36,990 nucleotides of DNA from Deltaproteobacteria bacterium (GTDB lineage: Bacteria > Desulfobacterota > WTBG01 > CAIYCZ01 > CAIRTM01), in the NCBI GenBank assembly GCA_024276465.1, contig JAJRXD010000171.1, positions 1-36,990 on the forward strand, given 5' to 3'. Numbering within the stretch: the stretch's first letter is position 1; every line of letters starts with the position of its first letter. The position numbers were made by a program, and so were the translations under genes. Below the pieces are notes generated by a model. It saw nothing but the letters and a program-made list of their open reading frames with translations, had not been told where the DNA came from and made no database searches. Of this stretch, positions 18,504-26,152 are shown one piece after another.

Positions 18504-19269
18504 TTAGTTCATTACTTTTCGTATAAGCCTTTTACACCAGCTACAATAACCTTGGTCTACCCCTGACATGCTACAATACCCAAAGGTATAAGCATGATAA
18601 GCTTGTGTAGTGCACGCGGGTGAACATCCAGCATAATTTGTATGTACTCCAGAATCAAAACAGCCTCCATCACAGTCTGGAGGACAATTTAAAGTGTCTG
18701 GACAACAATGCCATTGGGATAAACGCATACACCACCGGGTGGTTCTTGTCCTGCATTATACTCTTCATCTAAGCCCCCAAAGCTATGTCCAAATTCATGA
18801 CGTGCAACGTATTCATAACCCCATGGGTCTCTTGCCCAAACTCTTGAGAAATGATTTCTATTACCTCCGCCACAAGTGCGATCAGCATTTGACCAACACA
18901 AGTAGGAAACATCTTGATTGTGAAGTACAATAATTTCATCATAATTTGCATAGGCCTGTTCAGCTTTCTGCTGTACCGTTGTGGTATTGCAGGAAAGACC
19001 ACCGAGTTGACAAAAACAAGCACCAATATCATAATTTGAAGATCCCCAACCACGAATGTTACCATATTCATTAAAAGGAGGAGTGCTAAAAATCAAGTTA
19101 AATGTCTCGGTAGCATGATGCGCGTATAAGGGGTAATTGGAATAATCGTCTCCCAGAATAACAACGTCCAAATAACCATCACTAAATGCTCGGTTGTTAG
19201 GTTAACCACAAAGACAACAATTAATAATAAATTGTTATAAGTTTTTTTTAAATTAGAGTTTGTTTTCAT
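18504..19269 (-). pseudogene. M64-type (IgA-peptidase-like) metallopeptidase, two frameshifts
   Basis: A good GGAGGG site and ATG 19269 open a signal peptide (MKTNSNLKKTYNNLLLIVVF). Near 19191-19197 the frame must gain one base to continue as RAFSDGYLDVVILGDDYSNY, the typical start of M64 domains. The central part contains the zinc motif HEFGHSFGGLDEEY. A second shift, again one missing base, between 18689 and 18728 leads into a cysteine-rich tail (NCPPDCDGGCFDSG, then YCSMSGVDQGYCSWCKRL) that ends at 18504. Corrected length is about 255 residues, compact for the family. It may be a decayed secreted protease or an intact gene with two sequence errors. Confidence 0.7.
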
Positions 19270-19370
19270 GGGTTCCCTCCTTTTGGTTCGGTAGATACTC
19301 TACCCCTTAACTTGTGATTAATTCTTACCTAACTGCCTTGCTTTTCTATTTAAATTCATTTCTACTACAT

Positions 19371-19610
19371 TCACCCCCTTTCCCTTGTTTTTTTTGTATA
19401 AAATGCTAAAGGTAATATAGATAGTAAGTACCTGCTAACTTTAATCTGAACATTTGAACCAGGGTGTACGCTTTCATAGCAAAGCCAGTCAGTACCGTTT
19501 AAACAACCCGCACTTGGGCACAAAAAAGGCATAGCCCAATTTTGCTGTCTACGTGTAGGGACCATGAACCCGGCAGGTGGATAATTGGTGGTATGACCTG
19601 TCGGGTTTTT
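19371..19610. other. structured leader or gene remnant upstream of the M64-type gene
   Basis: An open stretch on the minus strand (19371-19565 and somewhat upstream) would encode a cysteine-containing peptide including CLNGTDWLCYESVHPGSNV, without a ribosome-binding site. The same bases contain stem-loops, such as TTGGGC/GCCCAA and, on the plus strand, ACCCGGCAGGT (19568-19578) with ACCTGTCGGGT (19596-19606) followed by TTTTT. It could be a fragment of an exported protein or a structured 5' leader. I cannot tell which. Confidence 0.3.
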
Positions 19611-19653
19611 CTTTTAGCTCTAATAAACGTTAAGCATTTTCTCTTCTATAAAA

Positions 19654-19696
19654 AAAACCGCTTTCAGGTAAATATGTTAAACCTGAAAACGGTTTT
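19654..19696 (-). terminator. strong terminator-like hairpin on the minus strand
   Basis: AAAACCGCTTTCAGGT (19654-19669) pairs with ACCTGAAAACGGTTTT (19681-19696) with one mismatch. Read on the minus strand it ends in a run of eight T, the form of a rho-independent terminator. No recognised minus-strand gene lies between here and 20.5 kb. Confidence 0.6.
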
Positions 19697-19699
19697 CTA

Positions 19700-20511
19700 A
19701 ACAATATTAGTTGAATCAATTTTTGTCAGTGTTACACTCATTACTACCCCATCAAGTAATAAGTAATAGTTTAATACTAAAACACATTTTCTTAAAAATG
19801 TTATTCACCTAACAACATAATAAAGTTTAGCGGTAACTTTGTCATTTGTCAATAAAAAATTAAAGTATTTATTATTATTTTAAGCTATAGCAAATAACAC
19901 CTCAAAATCTATAGGGATATTACCCTATATTGTCGGGAGTTTATCCTAAATATATAGGATATTATCCCGAGAAATTGGGAGAACCCCCTATATAAAACAT
20001 TATAATATCATCTTAATTATTATTTATTAATAATTTATGTTTAAAACAACAATCCCTTCTATCTGGTCACTCTTCCCACTTTCCTTGCGAAGGGTGGGAG
20101 GGAACCTGGGGGTGGTATTCATGGAAAGGAATAGACAGAAAACACAGAACAACCTAAATAATAATTACCCCTCCTTATAGGGTGTTAACATTTCAAATAA
20201 ACCAAATAATTTCGTTGAAAATGAAAAGCAATTGACACTTGTTTCTGTAACGTACTAATATCTGGGTAAATGCCAGGTACACATTTTGGAACCCCAGACT
20301 CCTGTGCGGACGACCTGTCCGCCCAGGAACTTTCATCGCTTCGCGATAAAAACATATATTTATGATTGTTATCTCCAAAGGACATTGCTTTAGACATACG
20401 GACAGGTCGTCAGTATGTCTGTCTGCGCAAGTCAGCGTGGTTCTGCGGTTCCAAACAATTCCTGTTCATATGTTCTATATTTGATATTTTAAGCAGTTCA
20501 ACTTTTTACTA
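19700..20511. other. AT-rich intergenic region with nested hairpins
   Basis: No gene is supported. It contains a hairpin ATAGGG/CCCTAT at 19911-19928; a nested one, TCGGGA...TATCCT/AGGATA...TCCCGA, at 19933-19970; a GC-richer stretch near 20080-20115; and a third block at 20309-20420 where GACGACCTGTCCG (20309-20321) is exactly complementary to 20399-20411. Short ORFs here lack ribosome-binding sites and overlap the palindromes. Confidence 0.5.
20309..20420. repeat. inverted repeats with two alternative pairings
   Basis: The 13-base arms 20309-20321 and 20399-20411 are perfectly complementary. The right arm also sits inside a smaller hairpin, AGACATAC (20392-20399) with GTATGTCT (20413-20420), so the two structures exclude each other. 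A further hairpin ATCGC/GCGAT lies at 20335-20347. The U32 gene starts 92 bases downstream on the plus strand. Confidence 0.5.
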
Positions 20512-21779
20512 ATGAACCAAAGAAATTCGGAAAACAGAAAACCTGAAATAATGTCTCCTGCAGGAGACTGGACAGCCTTAAGGGCTGCTGTTGATGCTGG
20601 GTGTGATGCGCTGTATTTTGGAATAAAAGGCATTAACATGCGGGCCGGCGCTGAGAACTTCTCGCTGGCAGACATAAAAAAGATTGCAGGGCTTTGCAGC
20701 AGCAGCGGGGTTAAGGCTTATCTTGCCCTGAATACTGTTGTTTATGAAAGTGATCTTTTAAAGATAAAAAAAATCATTCTAAAATGCAAAGAGTCAGGGA
20801 TTGATGCAATAATATGCTGGGACCTTGCAGTTATACGGGAAGCAGTAAAACAGGGAATTCCTGTTTGCATATCAACCCAGATGTCTGTTTCTAATTCTGA
20901 CAGCATTCTTTTTTTTCATAAAAACTTTGGAATTAAAAGGTTTGTGCTTGCAAGGGAGTGTTCCCTTGGTGATATTAAAAAAATCAGAAAAAATCTTGGT
21001 GTTAAATTATCCCGGGACATTGAAATAGAAGTATTTGCCCATGGAGCAATGTGCGTCTCAATCAGCGGAAGATGCTTTCTGTCACAGTTCCAGACAGGCA
21101 AGTCAGCCAACAGGGGAGAATGCCTGCAGCTGTGCAGAAGAGAATATCTGATTACTGAAAAAGATGAAAAATACAGTTTCCTGGTTGGCAATAATTACAT
21201 ATTAAGTCCCAGGGATCTGTGCACGCTTCCCTTCATCGAAAAACTGATAGAAGCCGGGGTTTCATGTTTCAAAATAGAGGGGCGAAACAGGAGTCCCGAA
21301 TATGTCGGCACTGTAACAGGAGTCTACAGAAAGGCTGTTGATTTTTATTTCAGAAACAGGGGAAAAAGAGGTTTTAAAAAGGAGTTTGAAGCTTTTAAAA
21401 AAGAGCTCTCTGCAGACCTTAAAAGGGTGTACAATCGGGGCTTATCTTCAGGGTTTTTTCTGGGAAAACCGGTAAACGAATGGACTGATACTCACGGAAG
21501 CCAGGCTTCAACGAGAAAAGAGTATGCGGGACTTGTAAAGAAATATTATAAAAAACCGGGGGTTGCAGAAGTTAAGGTTGAAAGCAATAAATTTGCAGTT
21601 GGAGATGAAATCATGTTTCAGGGTCCAACAACCGGTGTGTTTTCCCAAACTGCAGAGTCAATAGAGGTGGATCATAAAAGATTGTGCAGGCAGAAAAAGG
21701 AATGGTCGTAGCAGTAAAAACAGAACAGCTTGTGCGTGCAAACGACAGGGTTTATGTGATAAAACAGTCACCAAAGTGA
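20512..21779 (+). pseudogene. U32 family peptidase/hydroxylase protein with a 3' frameshift
   Basis: U32-family protein (PrtC/YegQ/TrhP group), several members of which act in tRNA or rRNA hydroxylation rather than proteolysis. It begins KPEIMSPAGDWTALRAAVDAGCDALYFG and carries the family signature EVFAHGAMCVSISGRCFLS with NRGECLQLCRREY (cysteines expected to bind an iron-sulfur cluster). Read directly the frame stops at 21711, but one extra base near 21676-21680 (an AAAA run) restores IVQAEKGMVVAVKTEQLV...DRVYVI to a TGA at 21779, the normal family C-terminus. Corrected length is about 422 residues. Only the last 30 residues are affected, so the protein may still function. Start ATG 20512 has a weak ribosome site. 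Confidence 0.8.
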
Positions 21780-21800
21780 ACTGTTTAAATTCGAACCTGT

Positions 21801-22115
21801 TTAACTGCTCCCTCCTCCGACGATAAGTCCGAACCAGAATTCATCTCCATCCCTGACTTTGGTTTTTAATCCATCCGGAAAGTCCTGAACCCACTGGATC
21901 CGTTTTTTGTTTAAATAAATGTTGGGTGTTTTAAAGTGCCTGCCGTCCATGGTGCCCTCAGCATACACATGGCGGCCAAAATTTTCTCCGTACTTGTCTA
22001 TCATAAAATCAAGAAATTTCTCTACAGTCATTCCCTCGGCAATCTCAATGGTTTCGCCTTCCTTTTTGGTTGCACCTAAAACATTCACAAAATATTTGCA
22101 TGTTACTTTTGGCAT
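21801..22115 (-). CDS. MoaD/ThiS-family (ubiquitin-like) protein with GGGSS tail
   Basis: 104 residues with the beta-grasp pattern of MoaD/ThiS: VTCKYFVNVLGATKKEGETIEI, the helix TVEKFLDFMIDKYG, and a C-terminal DGDEFWFGLIVGGG. In working sulfur carriers the chain ends in GG, which is adenylated and thiocarboxylated. Here two serines follow (GGGSS), so the protein would need trimming or serves another purpose. MoaD supplies sulfur for molybdopterin, which the AOR encoded 5 kb away would need, but the genes are not linked in an operon and the connection is inference. Convergent with the U32 gene. Confidence 0.75.
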   Translation of the reverse strand: MPKVTCKYFVNVLGATKKEGETIEIAEGMTVEKFLDFMIDKYGENFGRHVYAEGTMDGRHFKTPNIYLNKKRIQWVQDFPDGLKTKVRDGDEFWFGLIVGGGSS

Positions 22116-22225
22116 TTTTCTGCTCCAGATCTCATATTTCTATTTTTGTACTATATTAATTAAATAGCACCGTTTTTGTCAACTTATAATAAGGCACAGA
22201 AAAGGGCTTTCTGTTTGGGCAACAG

Positions 22226-22415
22226 CCCGTTAACCCAGGTTTTGCAGTAGGGGTCGTAGCGAGGGGCAAAACCCCTTAGCGAAACGCGTAGTTGGAACGA
22301 TTTTGAGACGAAGGCATATCAATAGATCTGTTGAGGAGCAAAATCGTGAAACAAGCTTTGCAGCAAGGGTTTTTGCACCACAGTAGATGTCTACTGCAAA
22401 TTCTGGGTTAATGGG
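22226..22415. repeat. 190-bp element with terminal inverted repeats and inner hairpins
   Basis: The ends 22226-22250 and 22391-22415 are inverted copies matching at 22 of 25 positions (CCCGTTAACCCAG at one side, CTGGGTTAATGGG at the other). Inside are GGTTTTGC/GCAAAACC (22238-22245, 22266-22273), ACGATTTTG/CAAAATCGT (22297-22305, 22339-22347) and CAGTAGA/TCTACTG (22381-22396). No ORF is credible. It lies 50 bases beyond the 3' end of the integron integrase gene. It may be a MITE-like repeat or a structured RNA. Confidence 0.6.
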
Positions 22416-22464
22416 TGAACCCTTATGTCTGGCCCTTATGTCGTGTGTGCTGACACCGGTACTT

Positions 22465-23757
22465 CTATAGATCCAGCGGACTTTTGGATTCCTTGATCGT
22501 TCTGGATTTGATGGTATGGGTATAGATCATTGTTGTTCTTACATCACTGTGCCCTAAAAGTTCCTGGATGGTTCTGATGTCATAATTGGCCTGGAGCAAA
22601 TGGCTTGCAAAGCTGTGTCTGAAGGTATGGGCAGAGGCCCTCTTAATGATTTTCGATTTTCTGACAGCACGCTTGATGGCTTTCTGTACATGGGTTTCAT
22701 GAAGATGATATCGTCGGAGTTCATTGGTATCAGCCACATGGGTTAATTCCTTTGACGGGAAAAACCATTGCCAGGTAAGCTCCCTGCCCGCATTTTTGTA
22801 TTTTTTTTCAAGTATTCCCGGTATGAATGCACCCGCATAGCCTTTGTTAAGATCATCCTGGTGCAGGGCAACAACTTTTTTAATCTGGGCTTTTAATTCA
22901 GCCTTAATAGAGGTGGGAAGAGGAACGGTCCTGTCCTTTTTACCTTTTCCGTCATGGATGGTCAGGATGTCATAATCAAAATTAAAATTATTGATCCGGA
23001 GTTTCATACATTCTGAAAGTCTGAGACCACAACCGTACAAGAGTTTCACTACAAGGTCATATGGGTAATAAAGATTACGGATAACATTGTCAATTTCATC
23101 CCGGGACAGGACAACCGGAATATAGGGTTTTCTTTTGGCCCTGACCACTCCGTCAATTTTCCCGAATTCCTTGTTCAGAACATGCCTGAAAAAGAATAAT
23201 AATGCATTAAATGCCTGGTTCTGGGATGATGCAGAAACCTTTTGTACAACAGCCAGAGAGGTCAGAAAATCTTTGACATCAGAAGAGATTAATTGTTCTG
23301 GTGGTTTGTGGTCTGTAAAGTATCTGATCTTTTCCACCCACAGTGAATAGGACTTAAGTGTTTTAGGCGAGTAATGACGCACCTTGATTTCATTACTCAA
23401 AGATTCAAGAGCAGTTTTCCAGTCTGTACTGCTCCGGGCAGTCTTAAATGATCCGGCAGATTCCCTTACCTGACTTTCGGATTCTGCCAGTGCTGATTTA
23501 ACGGTCATCCCTGCAAAGTATAACAGAACCGCCTGCCTGGCTTGATATTGTTGGGCTTGGGTCTGCTTTTTTTCTTTCAGTTTTTCAATAAACAGGGACA
23601 GACTTTCCTGTGCTGCATAAGCATGTTGATACTTTTTACAAAAATCCAGGTAATACCGTAGCCATTTTCTATAATTGTTGTGAAGCTTGGGCAGGATATC
23701 ATTTTTTTTTAAAAGAACATTATATTTTTTTTGCAATGCCTCTGGGATTTTCAACAT
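22465..23757 (-). CDS. intI: integron integrase (tyrosine recombinase, IntI type), N-terminally extended
   Basis: Site-specific recombinase that inserts and excises gene cassettes at attI and attC sites. All tyrosine-recombinase catalytic residues are visible: R246 (GCGLRLSE), K273/274 (GKGKKDR), H377 and R380 (HTFRH), H403 (LLGHSDV) and Y412 (TTMIYTH). IntI-specific features are the insertion between the active-site boxes (LEKKYKNAGRELTWQWFFPS followed by RRYHLHE) and the ending SPLD. At 430 residues it is about 90-100 longer than class 1 IntI (337). The extra N-terminal part (1-85) looks like another SAM-like core-binding domain. It is transcribed away from the cassettes, the normal integron layout. 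Confidence 0.93.
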   Translation of the reverse strand: MLKIPEALQKKYNVLLKKNDILPKLHNNYRKWLRYYLDFCKKYQHAYAAQESLSLFIEKLKEKKQTQAQQYQARQAVLLYFAGMTVKSALAESESQVRESAGSFKTARSSTDWKTALESLSNEIKVRHYSPKTLKSYSLWVEKIRYFTDHKPPEQLISSDVKDFLTSLAVVQKVSASSQNQAFNALLFFFRHVLNKEFGKIDGVVRAKRKPYIPVVLSRDEIDNVIRNLYYPYDLVVKLLYGCGLRLSECMKLRINNFNFDYDILTIHDGKGKKDRTVPLPTSIKAELKAQIKKVVALHQDDLNKGYAGAFIPGILEKKYKNAGRELTWQWFFPSKELTHVADTNELRRYHLHETHVQKAIKRAVRKSKIIKRASAHTFRHSFASHLLQANYDIRTIQELLGHSDVRTTMIYTHTIKSRTIKESKSPLDL

Positions 23758-23790
23758 AGTAGCTTTCGTAGATATTATTCGGATGGTGGT

Positions 23791-23890
23791 ATTATCCAGT
23801 TAGATATTATATACTTGACATGGATATCTATGTCAAGTATATAAATATCATGAATGATATCCAGAACTGTACAATAACTTGTTATGTGTA
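23791..23890. other. probable attI region of the integron
   Basis: The array must begin between the integrase start (23757) and the first cassette gene (23923). Two cleavage-like sites are visible: GTTAGAT at 23799-23805, an exact match to GTTRRRY, and GTTATGT at 23881-23887, which sits in the small hairpin ATAAC/GTTAT. The second gives the usual order integrase, promoter, attI, cassette. Which is used cannot be settled by reading alone. Confidence 0.5.
23808..23843. promoter_or_regulatory. palindromic divergent promoter pair (Pc and Pint candidates)
   Basis: ATACTTGACAT (23811-23821) and ATGTCAAGTAT (23830-23840) form an 11-base perfect inverted repeat. On the plus strand TTGACA (23815-23820) is 17 bases from TATATA (23838-23843), facing the cassettes. 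On the minus strand TTGACA (23831-23836) is 17 bases from TATATA (23808-23813), facing intI. Both promoters occupy almost the same DNA, so polymerase or a dimeric regulator bound there would affect both. Confidence 0.6.
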
Positions 23891-23922
23891 AAATAGTGAA
23901 TCCAAATAAAAAGAAGAAGTGA

Positions 23923-24738
23923 GTGAGTAAATTGAAAAAATTAAACTTTCCGAAAGACTTCATTGATAAGTTTATCTGTGGAAACACTATTGATGTAATG
24001 AAACAGATTCCAGATGAGTCTGTTGATTTGATTGTTACCTCACCACCTTACAATCTAAAAAACTCAACAGGTAATGGTATGAAGGATGGGCGAGGTGGTA
24101 AATGGTCAAATGCAGCTTTAATAAATGGCTATTCACATTACAAGGATAATATGCCGCATGAAAAATATGTTGCTTGGCAAAGAGAATGTTTGGAGGAAAT
24201 GCTACGAATAATCCCAGAAGATGGAGCCATATTTTATAACCATAAATGGCGTGTTCAAGCGGGTTTATTGCAAGACAGGCATGATATTGTTTCAGGTTTT
24301 CCAGTAAGACAGATTATTATATGGAAAAGAAAAGGTGGAATAAACTTTAACCCTGGATATTTTTTACCAACTTATGAAGTTATTTATCTTATAGCAAAGC
24401 CGAAATTTAAGTTAGCAAAAAAAGCTAATGCTTATGGGGATGTTTGGGAATTTGGACAAGAAAGTAGAAATAAACATCCAGCACCTTTTCCTGTTGAATT
24501 GATTGAAACAATTATTTCTTCAACAACAGCAAAAATAGTTCTTGATCCATTTATGGGTTCCGGAACAACGGCCATTGCTGCGAAAGGATTAGATCGACAC
24601 TTTATTGGAATAGATATTTCACCAGAATATTGCAAAATGGCAGAAGAACGACTTATTGATCCTTCTTCAATAATAAAGAAAAATGATAAAATGCAAACAC
24701 AACAGCCAACGTTATTTGACATTATGGAGAAAAAATGA
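23923..24738 (+). CDS. DNA methyltransferase (TSPPYN type) of a restriction-modification cassette
   Basis: 271-residue S-adenosylmethionine-dependent DNA methyltransferase that should modify an exocyclic amino group. Motif IV TSPPYN is at residues 39-44 and motif I DPFMGSGTT begins at 208. This order (catalytic motif first) is that of the beta class. SPPY is common in N4-cytosine enzymes, and partners of MvaI/BcnI endonucleases are N4-cytosine methylases, so m4C is the likely product; m6A cannot be excluded. The stop overlaps the endonuclease start (ATGA at 24735-24738). GTG 23923 is the assumed start, with a weak ribosome site. AT-rich, as expected for a foreign cassette. Confidence 0.88.
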   Translation: MSKLKKLNFPKDFIDKFICGNTIDVMKQIPDESVDLIVTSPPYNLKNSTGNGMKDGRGGKWSNAALINGYSHYKDNMPHEKYVAWQRECLEEMLRIIPEDGAIFYNHKWRVQAGLLQDRHDIVSGFPVRQIIIWKRKGGINFNPGYFLPTYEVIYLIAKPKFKLAKKANAYGDVWEFGQESRNKHPAPFPVELIETIISSTTAKIVLDPFMGSGTTAIAAKGLDRHFIGIDISPEYCKMAEERLIDPSSIIKKNDKMQTQQPTLFDIMEKK

Positions 24739-25508
24739 AGACATATACCAAAGAAAGTTTAATAAAGGCTCTTATTGAAATTCGAAATAAAGGTTGGATT
24801 CCAACAGGACGTAAAAACAATGACGGTGGTGTGGGCAATACTTTAGAAGACTTATTGGGAATTGAAGAAAATAATCTTCCTATTCCAAATGCTGCAGAAT
24901 GGGAGCTAAAAGCACAGAAGAAAGATACAACTGCATTAATTACATTATTTCATATGGAACCCTCGCCACGTGCTTACAAATTTGTTCCTTCAATACTCTT
25001 ACCCGAATTTGGCTGGAGACATCAAGAAGCGGGAATAAAACACCCTGATGATGAAAAAAGTTTTAGACAAACAATAAATGCAAATATTTATAGTAATAGA
25101 GGATTTACTGTAAAAGTAGATAGAAATCAAAGAAAAGTATTGATTAATTTTGATCATAGCAAAATTATAGATAGAGATCATCCAGAATGGATCAATTTTG
25201 TTGAAGGGAAAAGCCTTAATCCAGAACCTTACTGGGGATTTGACGACTTATATCACAAAGCTGGAACAAAATTGCATAATTGTTTTTTTGTTTGGGCTGA
25301 ATCGAAGAAGATAAATGGGATTCTCCATTTTCACTATCAAGAAATATATATGTTGAAACAATTTGATTTAGATAGATTTATAGACGCTATAGAAGCGGGT
25401 AATGTTTATATAGATTTTGATGCACGTACAGGTCATAATCATGGGACAAAGTTTAGACTAAGAAGAGAAGCGTTAATTGATTTATTTGCAGCTGTGAAAG
25501 AATATTAA
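24735..25508 (+). CDS. MvaI/BcnI-family type II restriction endonuclease
   Basis: 257 residues. MvaI/BcnI-family enzymes cut CCWGG or CCSGG sequences as monomers. Visible family features are GGVGNTLEDLLGI (about 32-43) and the catalytic EWELKAQ with E57 and K59 (ExK); the preceding acidic residue of the PD-(D/E)xK centre is probably E38. The C-terminal FRLRREALIDLF also fits. The gene directly overlaps the methyltransferase, forming a complete restriction-modification pair within one integron cassette, since no attC lies between them. The recognition sequence cannot be read from the protein with certainty; CCNGG-type is the inference. Confidence 0.85.
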   Translation: MKTYTKESLIKALIEIRNKGWIPTGRKNNDGGVGNTLEDLLGIEENNLPIPNAAEWELKAQKKDTTALITLFHMEPSPRAYKFVPSILLPEFGWRHQEAGIKHPDDEKSFRQTINANIYSNRGFTVKVDRNQRKVLINFDHSKIIDRDHPEWINFVEGKSLNPEPYWGFDDLYHKAGTKLHNCFFVWAESKKINGILHFHYQEIYMLKQFDLDRFIDAIEAGNVYIDFDARTGHNHGTKFRLRREALIDLFAAVKEY

Positions 25509-25510
25509 CA

Positions 25511-25640
25511 CATAACAAATCGCTGCAGTGGATTTTGTTCCGCTTCGCTCCACAAAACCACTGAGCTTTGTCGTTCACGCCGCCTACGGCGGCGTGAACG
25601 CCGAGTTGAACTGAGCTCTTCCGATTTGCCCCCGCCGCAG
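25511..25640. other. attC-like site plus inverted partial attC (composite)
   Basis: The left part starts with CATAACAAATCG and folds as CAGTGG(A)TTTTGT (25526-25538) against ACAAAACCACTG (25552-25563), leaving A25532 unpaired, as expected in attC. A perfect palindrome follows, GTTCACGCCGCC (25573-25584) with GGCGGCGTGAAC (25588-25599). Beyond it, the reverse complement of about 25600-25628 reads like the right half of another attC (CAACTCGGCGTT). This looks like two sites joined head to head. Confidence 0.5.
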
Positions 25641-25644
25641 GCGG

Positions 25645-25740
25645 CGTGAACAAATCGTTCGAGCTGACAAAATTGCCTGCATAACCAGCCACTTCGTATC
25701 CGTTATACAGGCAATTTTGCAGCTCAACTCGGCGTTAGCA
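25645..25740 (+). other. attC recombination site
   Basis: Layout matches classical attC sites: GAACAAATCGTTCGAGCTG on the left and CAGCTCAACTCGGCGTTAGC on the right. The inner stem GAGCTG(A)CAAAATTGCCTG (25661-25679) pairs with CAGGCAATTTTGCAGCTC (25708-25725) perfectly over 18 bases, except for unpaired A25667. Cleavage should fall after G25734 in GTTAGCA. The next cassette gene begins 17 bases later. Confidence 0.85.
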
Positions 25741-25751
25741 GGACTCAAATT

Positions 25752-26090
25752 ATGAATTTACATTATAATTATGTTTCAGCATCTGAAGCAGGTGATTATT
25801 TTCAAGTTCTTTTTGCAGAAAAACCAGATAGTGACGATAACTATTTTTTAATTCAAAGAGGATTTGAATTTGATAATAACACTTGTTACATCGAATCCCC
25901 TAATTACGATATTGTTGGTCATTTTAAAATTATTGAAAGTTCACTAACTCGAACTAATTTCTATATTGAAATTAAAAATAAAAATAGTTTTAGTATTTTT
26001 TTTAAAACTTCAGAAGATAATTTTAAAGAAGTTAAAAAGATTTTAAAGATTATACTATCAGGTTTTAATTGTTTTCAAATAAAATGCTAA
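25752..26090 (+). CDS. integron cassette protein of unknown function
   Basis: 112 residues, acidic then basic, with no signal peptide or membrane segment. It begins MNLHYNYVSASEAGDYFQVL and ends FNCFQIKC. I recognise no family. Strongly AT-rich. Its start lies just after the attC cleavage site, typical of cassette genes that rely on transcription from the upstream cassette promoter. Like many cassette proteins it is short; a role as antitoxin, immunity protein or phage-defence factor would be guesswork. Confidence 0.65.
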   Translation: MNLHYNYVSASEAGDYFQVLFAEKPDSDDNYFLIQRGFEFDNNTCYIESPNYDIVGHFKIIESSLTRTNFYIEIKNKNSFSIFFKTSEDNFKEVKKILKIILSGFNCFQIKC

Positions 26091-26152
26091 CATTTTCTTG
26101 CAGTTAAACAAGTCAGAAATTTGATCCTGAAATATCACCTTCGTATTGGAGA

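Noticed and set aside
19440-19610. Cyclic-di-GMP (GEMM) riboswitch
   Set aside because: A GCAAAGCC stretch is present, but the rest of the GEMM consensus does not fit in either orientation.
20185-20397. Small minus-strand ORFs before the U32 gene
   Set aside because: They overlap the inverted repeats and have no ribosome-binding site.
26088-26109. attC between the unknown cassette and the HicB cassette
   Set aside because: GTTAAAC (26103-26109) fits the right core, but the space after the stop codon is too short for a foldable attC, so at most a deleted junction remains.
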